From the NCBI RefSeq assembly GCF_030931715.1, contig NZ_CP133261.1, positions 806,001 through 870,000 on the forward strand: a stretch of 64,000 nucleotides of DNA, written 5' to 3'. Both the position numbers and the translations under genes were made by a program. Below the pieces are notes generated by a model that was not told the origin of the DNA, ran no database searches, and worked only from the letters and a program-made list of their open reading frames with translations. Shown in pieces: positions 18,383 to 27,941 of this stretch. The DNA comes from Tissierella sp. MB52-C2. GTDB lineage: Bacteria > Bacillota > Clostridia > Tissierellales > Tissierellaceae. The first letter of the stretch is position 1, and each line of letters begins with the position of its first letter.

Positions 18383-19128
18383 AAAAAGGAATAATAGTGG
18401 CTAGTTTTGGAACTACTTATGAAGAGACTAGAAAATTATGTATTGAAAGTATAGAGAATCTAATAAGAGAAAAATATAAAGATTGTTTGGTGCTAAGAGC
18501 TTTTACTTCTAGGATAATTGTTCATAGATTAAAGCAAAGAGATAATCTTCATGTGTTAAATGAAATAGAAGCAATGGAAGAAATGAAGAATCAAGGTATA
18601 GAAGAAATATATATTCAACCTTTACACATAATTCCTGGGCATGAATATGATAAACTTACTAATTATAATATAAAGGTAGGATTGCCATTACTAGGGTTAG
18701 AAGAAGACCATAGAAGTATTGTACATGATACTGGAGTTAATGAATTAGGAAATAATGAAGCTTTAGTTTTCATGGGACATGGTTCTGACCATGAGGCAGA
18801 TGAAGCTTATGAGATATTAGAAAATGCTTATCATAAGGAAGGTTTTAAAAATATATTTATTGGTACAGTAGAAGGAAGTAAAACTATAGAAGATATAGTA
18901 ATGAAATTAAAAGAAAAAAATATAAAAAAGGTAAAATTAAAACCATTTATGCTAGTAGCAGGAGATCATGCCAAAAATGATATGGCTTCAGAAGAAGATG
19001 ATTCATGGAAATCAATACTTGAAAAAGCAGGGTTTGAAGTTGAAGTATGTTTGAAAGGTTTAGGTGAATATAAAATTATCCAAGAAATATTTTTAGAACA
19101 TCTTGAGCAAATAATAGGAGAGAAATAA
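18379..19128 (+). CDS. cbiK: Sirohydrochlorin cobaltochelatase CbiK
   Basis: CbiK inserts cobalt into sirohydrochlorin, the first committed step of the anaerobic route. The 249-residue protein has VASFGTTYEETR at the start, QPLHIIPGHEYD, the active-site GHGSDHEADEAY, and PFMLVAGDHAKNDMA, with the two chelatase His residues. ATGA overlap with cbiO links cobalt uptake to its insertion. Confidence 0.95.
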   Translation: MKKGIIVASFGTTYEETRKLCIESIENLIREKYKDCLVLRAFTSRIIVHRLKQRDNLHVLNEIEAMEEMKNQGIEEIYIQPLHIIPGHEYDKLTNYNIKVGLPLLGLEEDHRSIVHDTGVNELGNNEALVFMGHGSDHEADEAYEILENAYHKEGFKNIFIGTVEGSKTIEDIVMKLKEKNIKKVKLKPFMLVAGDHAKNDMASEEDDSWKSILEKAGFEVEVCLKGLGEYKIIQEIFLEHLEQIIGEK

Positions 19129-19781
19129 TGAAAAAATTATATGGAATTGGCACAGGTCCGGGAGATAAAGAATTACTGACCCTTAAAGCTGTTAAAACAA
19201 TAGAAAAATCATCAGTTATATTTGCTCCAAAGAATAAGGGGAAAAATATGGCTATAGATACTGCAAAAGATTTTATTGGAGATAAAAAAGTAATATTTAT
19301 AGACTTTCCCATGGGACAAGTTCAGAAAGAGGATTACAAAAAGGCAGCAGAAACCATATTCAAGGAGATACCAGAAGGTGAAATAGGTTCGTTTCTTACA
19401 ATAGGAGACCCTATGATATACAGTACATTTATATATATTATGGAAGAATTAGAAGGAAAGGATATTGATGTAGAAATAATATCAGGAATTCCATCTTTTG
19501 TAGCAGCAGCTGGTGAAAGCAAAACTCCTATAACTGTAAAGGGAGAAAGTTTTCTGCTATGTGATGAGTTAGATGAGTCTCTATTGGAAAAGATAGACTC
19601 CATAGCCATATTGAAAACTTTAAAAGACAAAGAAAGCATATTAAAAAGTTTAGAGGAGAAAGACTTTAGTTATAAATACATTAAAAGGGCAACCTTGGAA
19701 GAACAAGAGGTCATAATGGACAAAGAAGAAATATTGAAGGATAAAGACTATATATCATTGATTATAGGCAGAAGAAATTAG
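19128..19781 (+). CDS. cbiL: Cobalt-factor II C20-methyltransferase CbiL
   Basis: The 217-residue SAM-dependent methyltransferase has the GIGTGPGDKELLTLKA start, TIGDPMIYSTFIYI and SGIPSFVAAAG blocks of CbiL/CobI. It methylates C20 of cobalt-factor II made by CbiK and overlaps that gene by one base. Confidence 0.94.
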   Translation: MKKLYGIGTGPGDKELLTLKAVKTIEKSSVIFAPKNKGKNMAIDTAKDFIGDKKVIFIDFPMGQVQKEDYKKAAETIFKEIPEGEIGSFLTIGDPMIYSTFIYIMEELEGKDIDVEIISGIPSFVAAAGESKTPITVKGESFLLCDELDESLLEKIDSIAILKTLKDKESILKSLEEKDFSYKYIKRATLEEQEVIMDKEEILKDKDYISLIIGRRN

Positions 19782-19791
19782 GAGGGCAACA

Positions 19792-20823
19792 ATGAAAAAC
19801 AAAAAGATATTATCACTATTACTAGTACTTATATTAATGGCAACCACATTAACAGCTTGTAAAACAAAAGAAAATAATGAGCCAATAGTGCAAACAGAAG
19901 GTAATTCACAACCCCGAGAAATAAATGAAGATATAAAAGAGGAATATGGAATAACACTTACAGATGAAACTGTGTCCTTTGTAGATGGCAGAGGAGAAGA
20001 AGTTACTCTAAATAAAAATCCTGAGAAAGTAGTAGTTATATATAACTCCTATTTAGATATATGGATGAAAAACGGTGGTAAAGTAATAGGTAAGTTAGAA
20101 GATTCTGTTGGTCAAGAAGTAATACCAGGTACTGACGATGCTGAAATTGTAGGAGCTCTTGGCTCCATAAGTTTAGAGAAAATACTGGCATTAAATCCTG
20201 ATTTAGTAGTTTTAATATCAACTCAAAAATCACAAATGGAATTAGTACCTTCATTTGAAGAGAATAATATACCATTTATAGCAATGGAATATTATGTTAA
20301 AGAAGATTATTTTAAACTAGCAAGATTATTTTCTGCTCTTAACGAAAGAGAAGATCTATATGAAGAGAATGTCCTAAATGTTAAAAATGAAATAGACAGT
20401 ATAATTGATAAATCACCAAAAGATAAGGAAAATAAAGTACTTATAATGATGGCCAGTGCTAAATCTGTTACTGCTAGAGGTTCTGAATCTACGGTTGGTG
20501 AAATGTTAAAGGATTTGAAGACCATAAATATTGCAGATACCTCTAATGATATGCTAAGTGATAAAAACTTTAGTATTGAGAAGATACTAGAAGAAGATCC
20601 AGATTTCATATTTGTACAGACTACAGGAAATGATATGGACAAGGTAATGGAAAGAATAAAAGAAGATGTAGAATCTAATCCTGCATGGGCATCTCTTTCA
20701 GCAGTTAAGAATGATAGATATGTGATTCTGCCAAAGGATCTTTATATGTTTAAGCCAAATCATAGATATGCAGAAGCATATGAAGGGTTAGCTAAGATTT
20801 TATATCCAGAAGTATTTAAATAA
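19792..20823 (+). CDS. btuF: Corrinoid-type ABC transporter substrate-binding lipoprotein
   Basis: The 343-residue lipoprotein (LTACK lipobox near residue 23) belongs to the FecB/BtuF cluster A-II fold, with NPEKVVVIYNSYLDIWMKNGG, SLEKILALNPDLVVL, ESTVGEMLKDL and DPDFIFVQTTG. The family also carries iron siderophores and heme. Its place inside the B12-riboswitch operon, before a BtuCD pair, makes corrinoids the best guess. Confidence 0.8.
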   Translation: MKNKKILSLLLVLILMATTLTACKTKENNEPIVQTEGNSQPREINEDIKEEYGITLTDETVSFVDGRGEEVTLNKNPEKVVVIYNSYLDIWMKNGGKVIGKLEDSVGQEVIPGTDDAEIVGALGSISLEKILALNPDLVVLISTQKSQMELVPSFEENNIPFIAMEYYVKEDYFKLARLFSALNEREDLYEENVLNVKNEIDSIIDKSPKDKENKVLIMMASAKSVTARGSESTVGEMLKDLKTINIADTSNDMLSDKNFSIEKILEEDPDFIFVQTTGNDMDKVMERIKEDVESNPAWASLSAVKNDRYVILPKDLYMFKPNHRYAEAYEGLAKILYPEVFK

Positions 20824-20835
20824 AAAGGAGAGGCT

Positions 20836-21837
20836 ATGATTAAATATACAAAAGAGGGGTCTAAGAAAAAGACAATAATTACTGTCTTTATTATCTTATT
20901 CATAGCCAGCTTTTTCTTCAGTGTTGGCAATGGAGCAGTACAAATAAGTCCCATAGGAATAATTAAGTCAATTCTATATGAGAAAGGTACAGTCAACTAT
21001 CAAATAATATGGAATGTAAGATTGCCAAGAACCATAGTTGCAGCATTAGTGGGCATATGTTTGTCATTATCTGGTGCTATATTGCAAGGAATAATGAGAA
21101 ATCCCTTGGCAGGACCTAATATCATAGGAGTATCCTCTGGGGGAGGATTTTTTGCTCTTGTTATTCTTATAATTTTTCCAAGGTATTATTATCTCGTCCC
21201 TATAGGTGCATTTGTTGGTGCCCTGTCAGCTACTTTGTTTATATATTCTTTGGCGTGGAAAGAAGGTGTACTTCCTACAAGATTGGTCTTAGCTGGAGTA
21301 GCCGTCTCGTCCTTATTTAGTGCAGGTACTAATACTCTTATGACATTTTTCCCCGATAGAGTTCATGGAGTTTTAGGATTTATGGTTGGAGGTCTTTCGG
21401 CTATAACTTGGAAAGATGTAAAGATGATTTTACCATATGCAGTCTTAGGTATGATATTGATATTATTTCTGCCAGATAAATTAAATATCCTTATGTTAGG
21501 AGACGAAGTTGCTACAGGGTTAGGATTGAGGGTTGAAAGAACTAGGTTTATCTTTATCATAATATCATCATTACTAGCAGGAGCGGCAGTATCAGTAGTA
21601 GGTTTATTAGGTTTTGTAGGACTTATTGTACCTCATATGACAAGGTTGTTTATTGGTTCAGATTATAGATACCTTTTTCCAGGAGCTATATTTTTTGGGG
21701 GGTCTATTGTTATGATCTGCGATACTTTGTCAAGAACATTATTTGCACCAATGGAGATTCCAGTAGGTATTATAATGTCGGCACTAGGAGCACCATTTTT
21801 TCTTTATTTATTAAGGAAAAAGGAGGCAATGAGATAA
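20836..21837 (+). CDS. btuC: FecCD/BtuC-family permease
   Basis: The 333-residue membrane protein has about ten helices and the family motifs VRLPRTIVAALVG, GAILQGIMRNPLAGPNIIGVSSG, GLLGFVGLIVPHMTR and LFAPMEIPVGI. It follows the binding protein by 12 bases and overlaps the ATPase gene by one. Likely imports corrinoids. Confidence 0.88.
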   Translation: MIKYTKEGSKKKTIITVFIILFIASFFFSVGNGAVQISPIGIIKSILYEKGTVNYQIIWNVRLPRTIVAALVGICLSLSGAILQGIMRNPLAGPNIIGVSSGGGFFALVILIIFPRYYYLVPIGAFVGALSATLFIYSLAWKEGVLPTRLVLAGVAVSSLFSAGTNTLMTFFPDRVHGVLGFMVGGLSAITWKDVKMILPYAVLGMILILFLPDKLNILMLGDEVATGLGLRVERTRFIFIIISSLLAGAAVSVVGLLGFVGLIVPHMTRLFIGSDYRYLFPGAIFFGGSIVMICDTLSRTLFAPMEIPVGIIMSALGAPFFLYLLRKKEAMR

Positions 21838-22625
21838 TGAGTATGGAAACAAAAAGATTACAGGTTAAATATGGTGAAAAGCTAGTATTAAAGGATATCA
21901 ACTTTAGAGTGAGCAATGGAGAAATAGTTACTATAATTGGACCAAATGGATCAGGTAAAACTACTCTCATTAAATCATTGTCAAGATATATAAAGGTTTA
22001 TTCGGGAGAGATATATCTTGATGGAAAGGATATATCTCAAATACCTACAAAGAAAATAGCAAGGGAAGTAGCCGTATTGCCACAGGTGAAAAATGTATCA
22101 GCCGATGTTACCATAGAAAATCTTGTATCCTATGGCAGATACCCACATTTAAGCTTTGGAAAAAGAATAAAAAAAGCTGATAAGGATATTATTAATTGGG
22201 CAATTGAAAAGACTGGGCTTATGAGGATTAAAGATAGATATATAGCGACACTATCTGGAGGAGAAAGACAGAGGGCTTGGATAGCAATGGCACTAGCACA
22301 GAAACCTAATATGCTAATCCTTGATGAACCTACTACATATTTAGATATATCTTATCAATTGGAAGTATTAGAGCTAGTAAGGGAACTAAATGAATCTTTA
22401 GGTATTACAGTAATAATGGTTTTACATGATTTAAATCAAGCAGCTAGATATTCGGATAATATCTATGTATTAAAAGATGGAGAAATTTGTGAATATGGGG
22501 AACCTAGTAATATATTACAAGCTAAATTATTAAAAGATGTATTTAGAATAGATGCACATATATATGAAGACGAAATAAATCACTGTCCATATTTTATACC
22601 ACATAAGCTAAAAGGCAGTGAATAG
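21837..22625 (+). CDS. btuD: BtuD/FecE-family ABC ATPase
   Basis: The 262-residue ATPase has Walker A (GPNGSGKTT), VLPQVKNVSADVT, the signature LSGGERQRA, Walker B (LILDEPTTYLD) and the switch His (MVLHDLNQA). It completes the btuFCD-like importer. The stop codon lies inside an A/T-rich inverted repeat. Confidence 0.88.
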   Translation: MSMETKRLQVKYGEKLVLKDINFRVSNGEIVTIIGPNGSGKTTLIKSLSRYIKVYSGEIYLDGKDISQIPTKKIAREVAVLPQVKNVSADVTIENLVSYGRYPHLSFGKRIKKADKDIINWAIEKTGLMRIKDRYIATLSGGERQRAWIAMALAQKPNMLILDEPTTYLDISYQLEVLELVRELNESLGITVIMVLHDLNQAARYSDNIYVLKDGEICEYGEPSNILQAKLLKDVFRIDAHIYEDEINHCPYFIPHKLKGSE

Positions 22626-22726
22626 TGAATAAGTAATAGTTAATAGTTGAAAACATAGTGAATAATTAAGAGACTTAAAGGGCTTACTAAAAACTATTCA
22701 CTTTTCACTATTAACTATTCACTATA
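22617..22726. repeat. Imperfect inverted repeat of TAGTGAATAGTTAATAGT motifs
   Basis: AGTGAATAGTGAATAAGTAATAG on the left arm is nearly complementary to CTATTCACTTTTCACTATTAACTATTCACTA on the right arm, with short motifs repeated within each arm. It fills the only gap above 100 bases in the cobalamin operon. It could be a small mobile repeat, a partial terminator or an RNA-stability element. Confidence 0.6.
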
Positions 22727-22745
22727 ATAAAAGGAAGGTGATAGA

Positions 22746-23795
22746 ATGGAGCATGGAGGAGACTTATTATCCTACGAAAATTGTTATGATGGAGAATTAA
22801 TAGATTATAGCAGTAATATAAATCCTTTAGGACCACCAAAGGGATTGGAAAAGATTTTAATAGATAGTTTTAATAGTCTTGAAGCATATCCAGATATTAA
22901 ATATAGAAGATTAAAGAAATCTATATCTAATTACTTAAAATGTAATGATGAGAATATTGTAGTTGGTAATGGGGCAGTAGAGTTAATAGATAATTTTATA
23001 ATATTATCCAATAGGGTATTTGTCTGTACACCTTCCTTTTCAGAATATGAAAAAAGAGCTATTGTTCATGGAAAGGAAGTAATTAGAGTACCTTATAAGG
23101 ATGATTTTACAATAGATATTCTAGTCATAGGGAGCAAAATACAGAAAGGTGATTTAGTGATATTAGGTAATCCTAATAATCCTACTGGTCTTAGGATAGA
23201 TAAAATAGAGTTAATAATGTTATATGATTTAATAAAAAAAACTAAGTCATATTTATTGTTAGATGAGGCATTTTTTGAGTTCTGCCCTATGGATTATGAT
23301 AGTATTGAAGTTTTTAGAAATACAAATTATGAAAACTTAGGCATCATAAGAGCTGCCACAAAGTTCTTTGCATTACCTGGTATTAGATTAGGATATGGAT
23401 GTACTTCTGTTGATTTAGCTGAGAAAATATCTAATATAGAATTACCATGGAGCATAAACTCATTGGCAGAATCAGCAGGGAACTATATTTTCCACAATGA
23501 AGAATATATAGAAAAAAGTAAAGAATATATAAAAAAAGAAAGAGACTATCTTTTTAAGGAATTATCCAATATAGAAGGAATAAGAGTATATCCTACTGAA
23601 ACCAATTATATTTTAATTGAATTATTGAATTGGAAGGAAGAATATGTATTTAAGTTTTTCTTACAGAGGGGAATAGTTATTAGAAAATGTTCTAGCTTTA
23701 TTGGATTAGATAATAATCATATTAGGGTTGCTGTAAAGAGCAGAGAGAACAATATAAAACTTATGGAAATTTTTAAGGAATTGGAGAATAAATAG
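22746..23795 (+). CDS. cobD: Threonine-phosphate decarboxylase CobD
   Basis: CobD makes (R)-1-amino-2-propanol phosphate, the linker used by CbiB. The 349-residue PLP enzyme starts with EHGGDLLSYE and IDYSSNINPLGPP, has LGNPNNPTGL, LLLDEAFFEF and the PLP-Lys region AATKFFALPGIRLGYG. This is closer to CobD than to HisC. AAGGAAGGTGAT precedes the ATG. Confidence 0.9.
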   Translation: MEHGGDLLSYENCYDGELIDYSSNINPLGPPKGLEKILIDSFNSLEAYPDIKYRRLKKSISNYLKCNDENIVVGNGAVELIDNFIILSNRVFVCTPSFSEYEKRAIVHGKEVIRVPYKDDFTIDILVIGSKIQKGDLVILGNPNNPTGLRIDKIELIMLYDLIKKTKSYLLLDEAFFEFCPMDYDSIEVFRNTNYENLGIIRAATKFFALPGIRLGYGCTSVDLAEKISNIELPWSINSLAESAGNYIFHNEEYIEKSKEYIKKERDYLFKELSNIEGIRVYPTETNYILIELLNWKEEYVFKFFLQRGIVIRKCSSFIGLDNNHIRVAVKSRENNIKLMEIFKELENK

Positions 23796-25115
23796 ATGAG
23801 AACCGTAATGATTACAGCTCCATCAAGTAATACAGGGAAAACAACTATAACCCTTGGACTAATTAGAGCCATAAAGAATAGAGGTTTTAATATATCAGCA
23901 TTTAAGACAGGACCTGATTTTATAGATACAAAATATCTAGAACAGGCCTCAAATAAGAAAGCAGGAAACCTTGATATACATTTAATGGGGAAAGATGGCA
24001 TAAGAAATTCTTTACAGATGAATTCAGGAGACTATGGTGTTGTAGAAGGGGTAATGGGATATTTTGATGGCATATATAATACCTATGAAAACTCAAGTTT
24101 TCATATATCTAAAGAGTTAGACATTCCTGCTATATTGGTATATAAACCAGAGGGAGAAATGTTTTCAGCAATTCCCAAAATCAAAGGTATGGTGGAATTT
24201 TCTGATTCAAGGATTAAGGGAATTATATTAAATAAAGTAGATAAAACCATATTTCTTTTGTTAAAAGAAAAAATAGAAGAATATATAGATATAGAAGTAT
24301 TAGGATATTTACCTAAGGATACATCTTTAGAAATTGATAGTAGATATTTAGGATTAAAACAGGTTCATGAAAATGAACAGTGTGAATATTTAATATCCAA
24401 GGCAGCGGAAACTTTAGAAAACACAGTAAATATAGATAGAATACTTAATTTAGCTAATAATATAGAAATGGAACCACATAAGTATCCACAAAAAAGAGAT
24501 ATAACTGTTGCCATAGCCTATGATAAGGCATTTAATTTTTATTATAATGAGAACTTAAAATTACTTAAAAATATATGTAATGTAGAGTATTTTTCACCTA
24601 TTAAAGATAAAAAAGTTCCAAAGGCTGATATTATATATATAGGTGGAGGGTACCCAGAACTATATAAAGAGGAGTTATCATCTAATATATTAATGAAAAC
24701 TCATATAAAGGAAAATGCAGAAAAAGGTACACCTATTATAGCAGAAGCAGGAGGGTTAATGTATCTTTTAACATCTATAGAAGATACTCCCATGTGTAAT
24801 ATATTTAGTGGAAATGCTATTATGACAAATAGACTACAGAGATTTGGATATGTAAATATAGAATTAAAAGAGGATACAATAATAGGAAAAAAAGGCACTA
24901 TAATTACAGGAAATGAATATCACCGTTCTCAAGTAAATACAGAAGAACAGCCAGTATTTCATATTACAAAGCCAATGAATAACAATAGAACTTGGGAATG
25001 TGGATATATTTACAAAAATGTATTAGCTTATTATCAGCATATTAATTTCCTTGGAAATATAAATGCTTTTAATTATTTGTTGGATATGGCGGAAAACATA
25101 AGAAAAGAGGGATAA
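23796..25115 (+). CDS. cbiA: Cobyrinate a,c-diamide synthase with a nucleophile-less GATase domain
   Basis: CbiA amidates the a and c carboxylates of cobyrinate. The 439-residue protein is full length. The synthetase domain has PSSNTGKTT, FKTGPDFIDTKYL and VVEGVMGYFDG. The GATase domain has IGGGYPELY, but the nucleophile motif, normally AECGG, reads AEAGGLMYL: Ala318 replaces the catalytic Cys (GCA codon at 24747-24749). In the His motif, normally GHEFH, the first His is Asn373 and the second, catalytic His376, is kept (GNEYH). Glutamine hydrolysis should be lost. The synthetase motifs are intact, so free ammonia may be the amino donor, as suggested for cbiP. It starts immediately after cobD. 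Confidence 0.92.
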   Translation: MRTVMITAPSSNTGKTTITLGLIRAIKNRGFNISAFKTGPDFIDTKYLEQASNKKAGNLDIHLMGKDGIRNSLQMNSGDYGVVEGVMGYFDGIYNTYENSSFHISKELDIPAILVYKPEGEMFSAIPKIKGMVEFSDSRIKGIILNKVDKTIFLLLKEKIEEYIDIEVLGYLPKDTSLEIDSRYLGLKQVHENEQCEYLISKAAETLENTVNIDRILNLANNIEMEPHKYPQKRDITVAIAYDKAFNFYYNENLKLLKNICNVEYFSPIKDKKVPKADIIYIGGGYPELYKEELSSNILMKTHIKENAEKGTPIIAEAGGLMYLLTSIEDTPMCNIFSGNAIMTNRLQRFGYVNIELKEDTIIGKKGTIITGNEYHRSQVNTEEQPVFHITKPMNNNRTWECGYIYKNVLAYYQHINFLGNINAFNYLLDMAENIRKEG

Positions 25116-25116
25116 A

Positions 25117-25737
25117 ATGTATATAAAAAATCCTATGGAAATAGAAAATAAAAGTATGGATATTATAGATGAAGTTATGAATGACACTAATTTTTCAGAA
25201 GAAGAAATGATAATAGCCAAAAGAATGATTCATACAACTGGAGATTTTGACTATAGAAATATAATAGTATTTAAAAATGATTTCATAGAAAAAGGAAAGA
25301 AAGCTATATTAAAAGGAACCACAATATTTACAGATACAAAGATGGCATATATGGGAATCAATAAACCTGCTCTTAAAAAGGCAAATTGTGAATTGAAATG
25401 TTTCATAGATGATGAAAGAGTATTTAAAATGTCTAAGGAATTGGGAACTACGAGGTCAGCTTGTGCAGTAGATTTAGCCATAGAGGAAGGTATAGATATA
25501 TTTGTAATAGGAAATGCTCCCACTGCATTATTTAGGATATTGGAGTTAGTGAAGGAGGGAAAAGCAAATCCTAAATTCATTGTAGGAGTTCCTGTAGGAT
25601 TTGTTGGTGCGGCAGAGTCAAAGGAGTATTTAAGAGAATTTGATATTCCATCTATATCTACAGTAGGTACTAAAGGCGGAAGCAATGTAGCTGCCTCTAT
25701 TATCAATGCCCTATTATATATGGTGGTAGGAAGATGA
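25117..25737 (+). CDS. cbiC: Cobalt-precorrin-8 methylmutase CbiC
   Basis: The 206-residue enzyme moves a methyl group from C11 to C12 to give cobyrinate. It has the catalytic-His motif RMIHTTGDFDY, TDTKMAYMGINKP, SACAVDLA, IGNAPTALF and GVPVGFVGAAESKE. It starts one base after cbiA and overlaps cbiD by four. Confidence 0.95.
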   Translation: MYIKNPMEIENKSMDIIDEVMNDTNFSEEEMIIAKRMIHTTGDFDYRNIIVFKNDFIEKGKKAILKGTTIFTDTKMAYMGINKPALKKANCELKCFIDDERVFKMSKELGTTRSACAVDLAIEEGIDIFVIGNAPTALFRILELVKEGKANPKFIVGVPVGFVGAAESKEYLREFDIPSISTVGTKGGSNVAASIINALLYMVVGR

Positions 25738-26810
25738 CTTTAGATTTGTATATCCTTAAAGAAGGGAAAAAATTAAGATGTGGATATACTACAGGTTCAT
25801 GTGCAGCGGCAGCAGCTAAGGCGGCAGCTATTATGCTGGAAAAAAAAGAGATAATAAATTATGTGGAAATAGATACTCCAGCTAATATTAGGCTAAAACT
25901 TGAAGTAACTAACCCAGTTATTGAAGGAAATAAAGCCATATGCTCTATTGTAAAAGATGCAGGAGATGATCCAGATAATACAGATGGTATAGAAATATAT
26001 GCAGAAGTTTCTAAGAGAAATGATGGAGAAGTTTTCATAGAAGGCGGAGAAGGTATTGGAAGAATAAAGAGAAAAGGATTATTTGGAGAAGTAGGAGAAG
26101 CGGCTATTAATCCAGTACCTAGAAAGATGATAGAAAGGGAAGTAAGGGAAATCTCAGATAGTGGCTATGATATAACTATATTTGCCCCTCAAGGAGAAGA
26201 ACTTGGGAAAAAGACTTTCAATAAAAATATAGGTATTGAAGGGGGTATATCTATTATTGGAACTAAGGGAATAGTATATCCTATGAGTGAAGAAGCATTA
26301 ATAAAAACCATATATATGGAAGTGGATATGATAGAGGAGACTAAAGGGAAAGATAGTATAGTTTTAGTACCAGGGAATTATGGGGAAAAAATAGGAGAAG
26401 AATTAGGAATTAAAGAACCAAAGGTGAAAATATCAAACTTTATAGGAGATAGTTTACTATATATCTATAATAAAGGTTTTAAATCCATGACTTTAATAGG
26501 TCATATAGGTAAATTTGCTAAACTATCCATAGGAGTATTTAATACTCATAGTAAAGTATGTGATGGAAGAATGGAATCATTTATATATTATTTATCACTT
26601 ATGGGTGCTCCGATTGAATTGCTTAATAAAGTAAATAATGCAGTAACAGCAGAAGAAGGATTAAATATATGTATAGAAGCAGGTTATGGTAGTGTTGTAA
26701 AACATATGGAAAAGGGAGCAGAGGAAAGAATAAGAAAGTATTTAAAAGATGAAAATTATAATGTAAAAGTAATTATATATTCCATGGAAAGAGGTGTGAA
26801 TATATGTTAA
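25734..26810 (+). CDS. cbiD: Cobalt-precorrin-5B C1-methyltransferase CbiD
   Basis: The 358-residue protein has the signature LRCGYTTGSCAAAAAKAA, DAGDDPDNTDG, EAAINPVPRKMI and LIGHIGKFAKLSIG. CbiD methylates C1 in the anaerobic route. ATGA overlap with cbiC and a 7-base overlap with cbiE. Confidence 0.95.
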   Translation: MTLDLYILKEGKKLRCGYTTGSCAAAAAKAAAIMLEKKEIINYVEIDTPANIRLKLEVTNPVIEGNKAICSIVKDAGDDPDNTDGIEIYAEVSKRNDGEVFIEGGEGIGRIKRKGLFGEVGEAAINPVPRKMIEREVREISDSGYDITIFAPQGEELGKKTFNKNIGIEGGISIIGTKGIVYPMSEEALIKTIYMEVDMIEETKGKDSIVLVPGNYGEKIGEELGIKEPKVKISNFIGDSLLYIYNKGFKSMTLIGHIGKFAKLSIGVFNTHSKVCDGRMESFIYYLSLMGAPIELLNKVNNAVTAEEGLNICIEAGYGSVVKHMEKGAEERIRKYLKDENYNVKVIIYSMERGVNIC

Positions 26811-27400
26811 TAGTAGCAGGAATAGGGCCGGGAAATCCAAATTATTTGACTTATGATGTAAGAGAAAAAATAGAAAATGCAAAGTATATTTTAGCCTTTG
26901 GAAGAATTGCAAATTCTCTTAAAGAAATTAGAGATGATATTGTAGAAGTAAATAAAGTAGAAGAAATAGTAAATTACATAGATGATGAAAAGGACACATT
27001 ATTACTTGCATCAGGAGATCCCAATTTTTTTGGAATAGTAGACTTTTTAAAGAAAAAAGGACTTAGGGTAAAGGAAGTATTGCCTGGGATTTCTTCATTT
27101 CAATATATGATGGCAAAGCTTCAAAAATCATGGCAAGAAGGAGTATTTTTGTCTCTCCATGGAAGGAATGAGAACTTAGAAAGTATTAGAGAAAATAGAC
27201 TTAGTATATTGCTTATAGATAAATATAATTTACCCAGTAAAATATCTAATGATTTATATAGATTGAATATTAAAGGAAAAATATATGCAGGATTTAATCT
27301 ATCCTATGATGATGAAAAAATAATAGTAAGAAATATAGGAGAAGAAATAGAAGATATTTCTTCCCTTGGGGTGGTGATAATTGAAAATGAAATGGATTAA
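26804..27400 (+). CDS. cbiE: Cobalt-precorrin-7 C5-methyltransferase CbiE
   Basis: The 198-residue tetrapyrrole methylase has VAGIGPGNPNYLTYDV, LLASGDPNFFGIV and VLPGISSFQYMMAKL. It is separate from cbiT here rather than fused as in CobL. GAGGTGTG precedes ATG 26804. Confidence 0.92.
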   Translation: MLIVAGIGPGNPNYLTYDVREKIENAKYILAFGRIANSLKEIRDDIVEVNKVEEIVNYIDDEKDTLLLASGDPNFFGIVDFLKKKGLRVKEVLPGISSFQYMMAKLQKSWQEGVFLSLHGRNENLESIRENRLSILLIDKYNLPSKISNDLYRLNIKGKIYAGFNLSYDDEKIIVRNIGEEIEDISSLGVVIIENEMD

Positions 27401-27941
27401 AGATGAAGAATTTATAAGAGGAAATATTCCTATGACTAAATTTAACATTAGAATCCTGACTTTAGGATATTTAGCCATAGAAAAAGGAGACAGATTTTTA
27501 GATATAGGAGCAGGTACAGGTTCTATATCTATAGAAGCAGCTCTCCATGGAGCAAAGGTTTATGCCATAGAGAGAGAAGAAGAAGGAGTAGAACTAATAA
27601 AGACCAACAGAGAAAAATTTGGTGTAGATATTGATATAATAAAAGGACAAGCACCGGAAGATTTACCTAATATAAAGATAAATAAATGTTTTATAGGTGG
27701 CAGTGGTGGCCAATTAGAAGGAATATTTTCTTATTTAGATATAAATTTAGAAGATAATGGAATAGTATGTGGAAATTTTATAACCGTTAAAAACTTAAAT
27801 AATTTTATGGAATTACTTAATAAGCATAGATATAAAGATATAGAAGTACAGCTTATTCAAGGATCGGTTATGGATAAGATAGGACTTTTAAAGGGACAAA
27901 ATCCAATATTTATAGTAAAGGGAGTGAAGTCTAATGATTAG
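27381..27941 (+). CDS. cbiT: Cobalt-precorrin-6B C15-methyltransferase (decarboxylating) CbiT
   Basis: The 186-residue class I SAM methyltransferase begins with IKDEEFIRGNIPMTKFNIR and has the SAM loop FLDIGAGTGSISIEAA and FIGGSGGQLEG. It methylates C15 and removes the C12 acetate carboxyl. TTG 27381 and ATG 27387 are both possible after GGTGGTGAT. It overlaps cbiE and cbiF. Confidence 0.92.
   Translation: MKMKWIKDEEFIRGNIPMTKFNIRILTLGYLAIEKGDRFLDIGAGTGSISIEAALHGAKVYAIEREEEGVELIKTNREKFGVDIDIIKGQAPEDLPNIKINKCFIGGSGGQLEGIFSYLDINLEDNGIVCGNFITVKNLNNFMELLNKHRYKDIEVQLIQGSVMDKIGLLKGQNPIFIVKGVKSND

Noticed and set aside
22617-22726. Possible CRISPR array
   Set aside because: The repeated motifs are short, unevenly spaced and palindromic between arms, with no spacers and no cas genes.
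25251-25706. 151-codon frame on the minus strand
   Set aside because: It lies wholly opposite cbiC, whose family motifs are clear; the minus frame has no recognisable motif.
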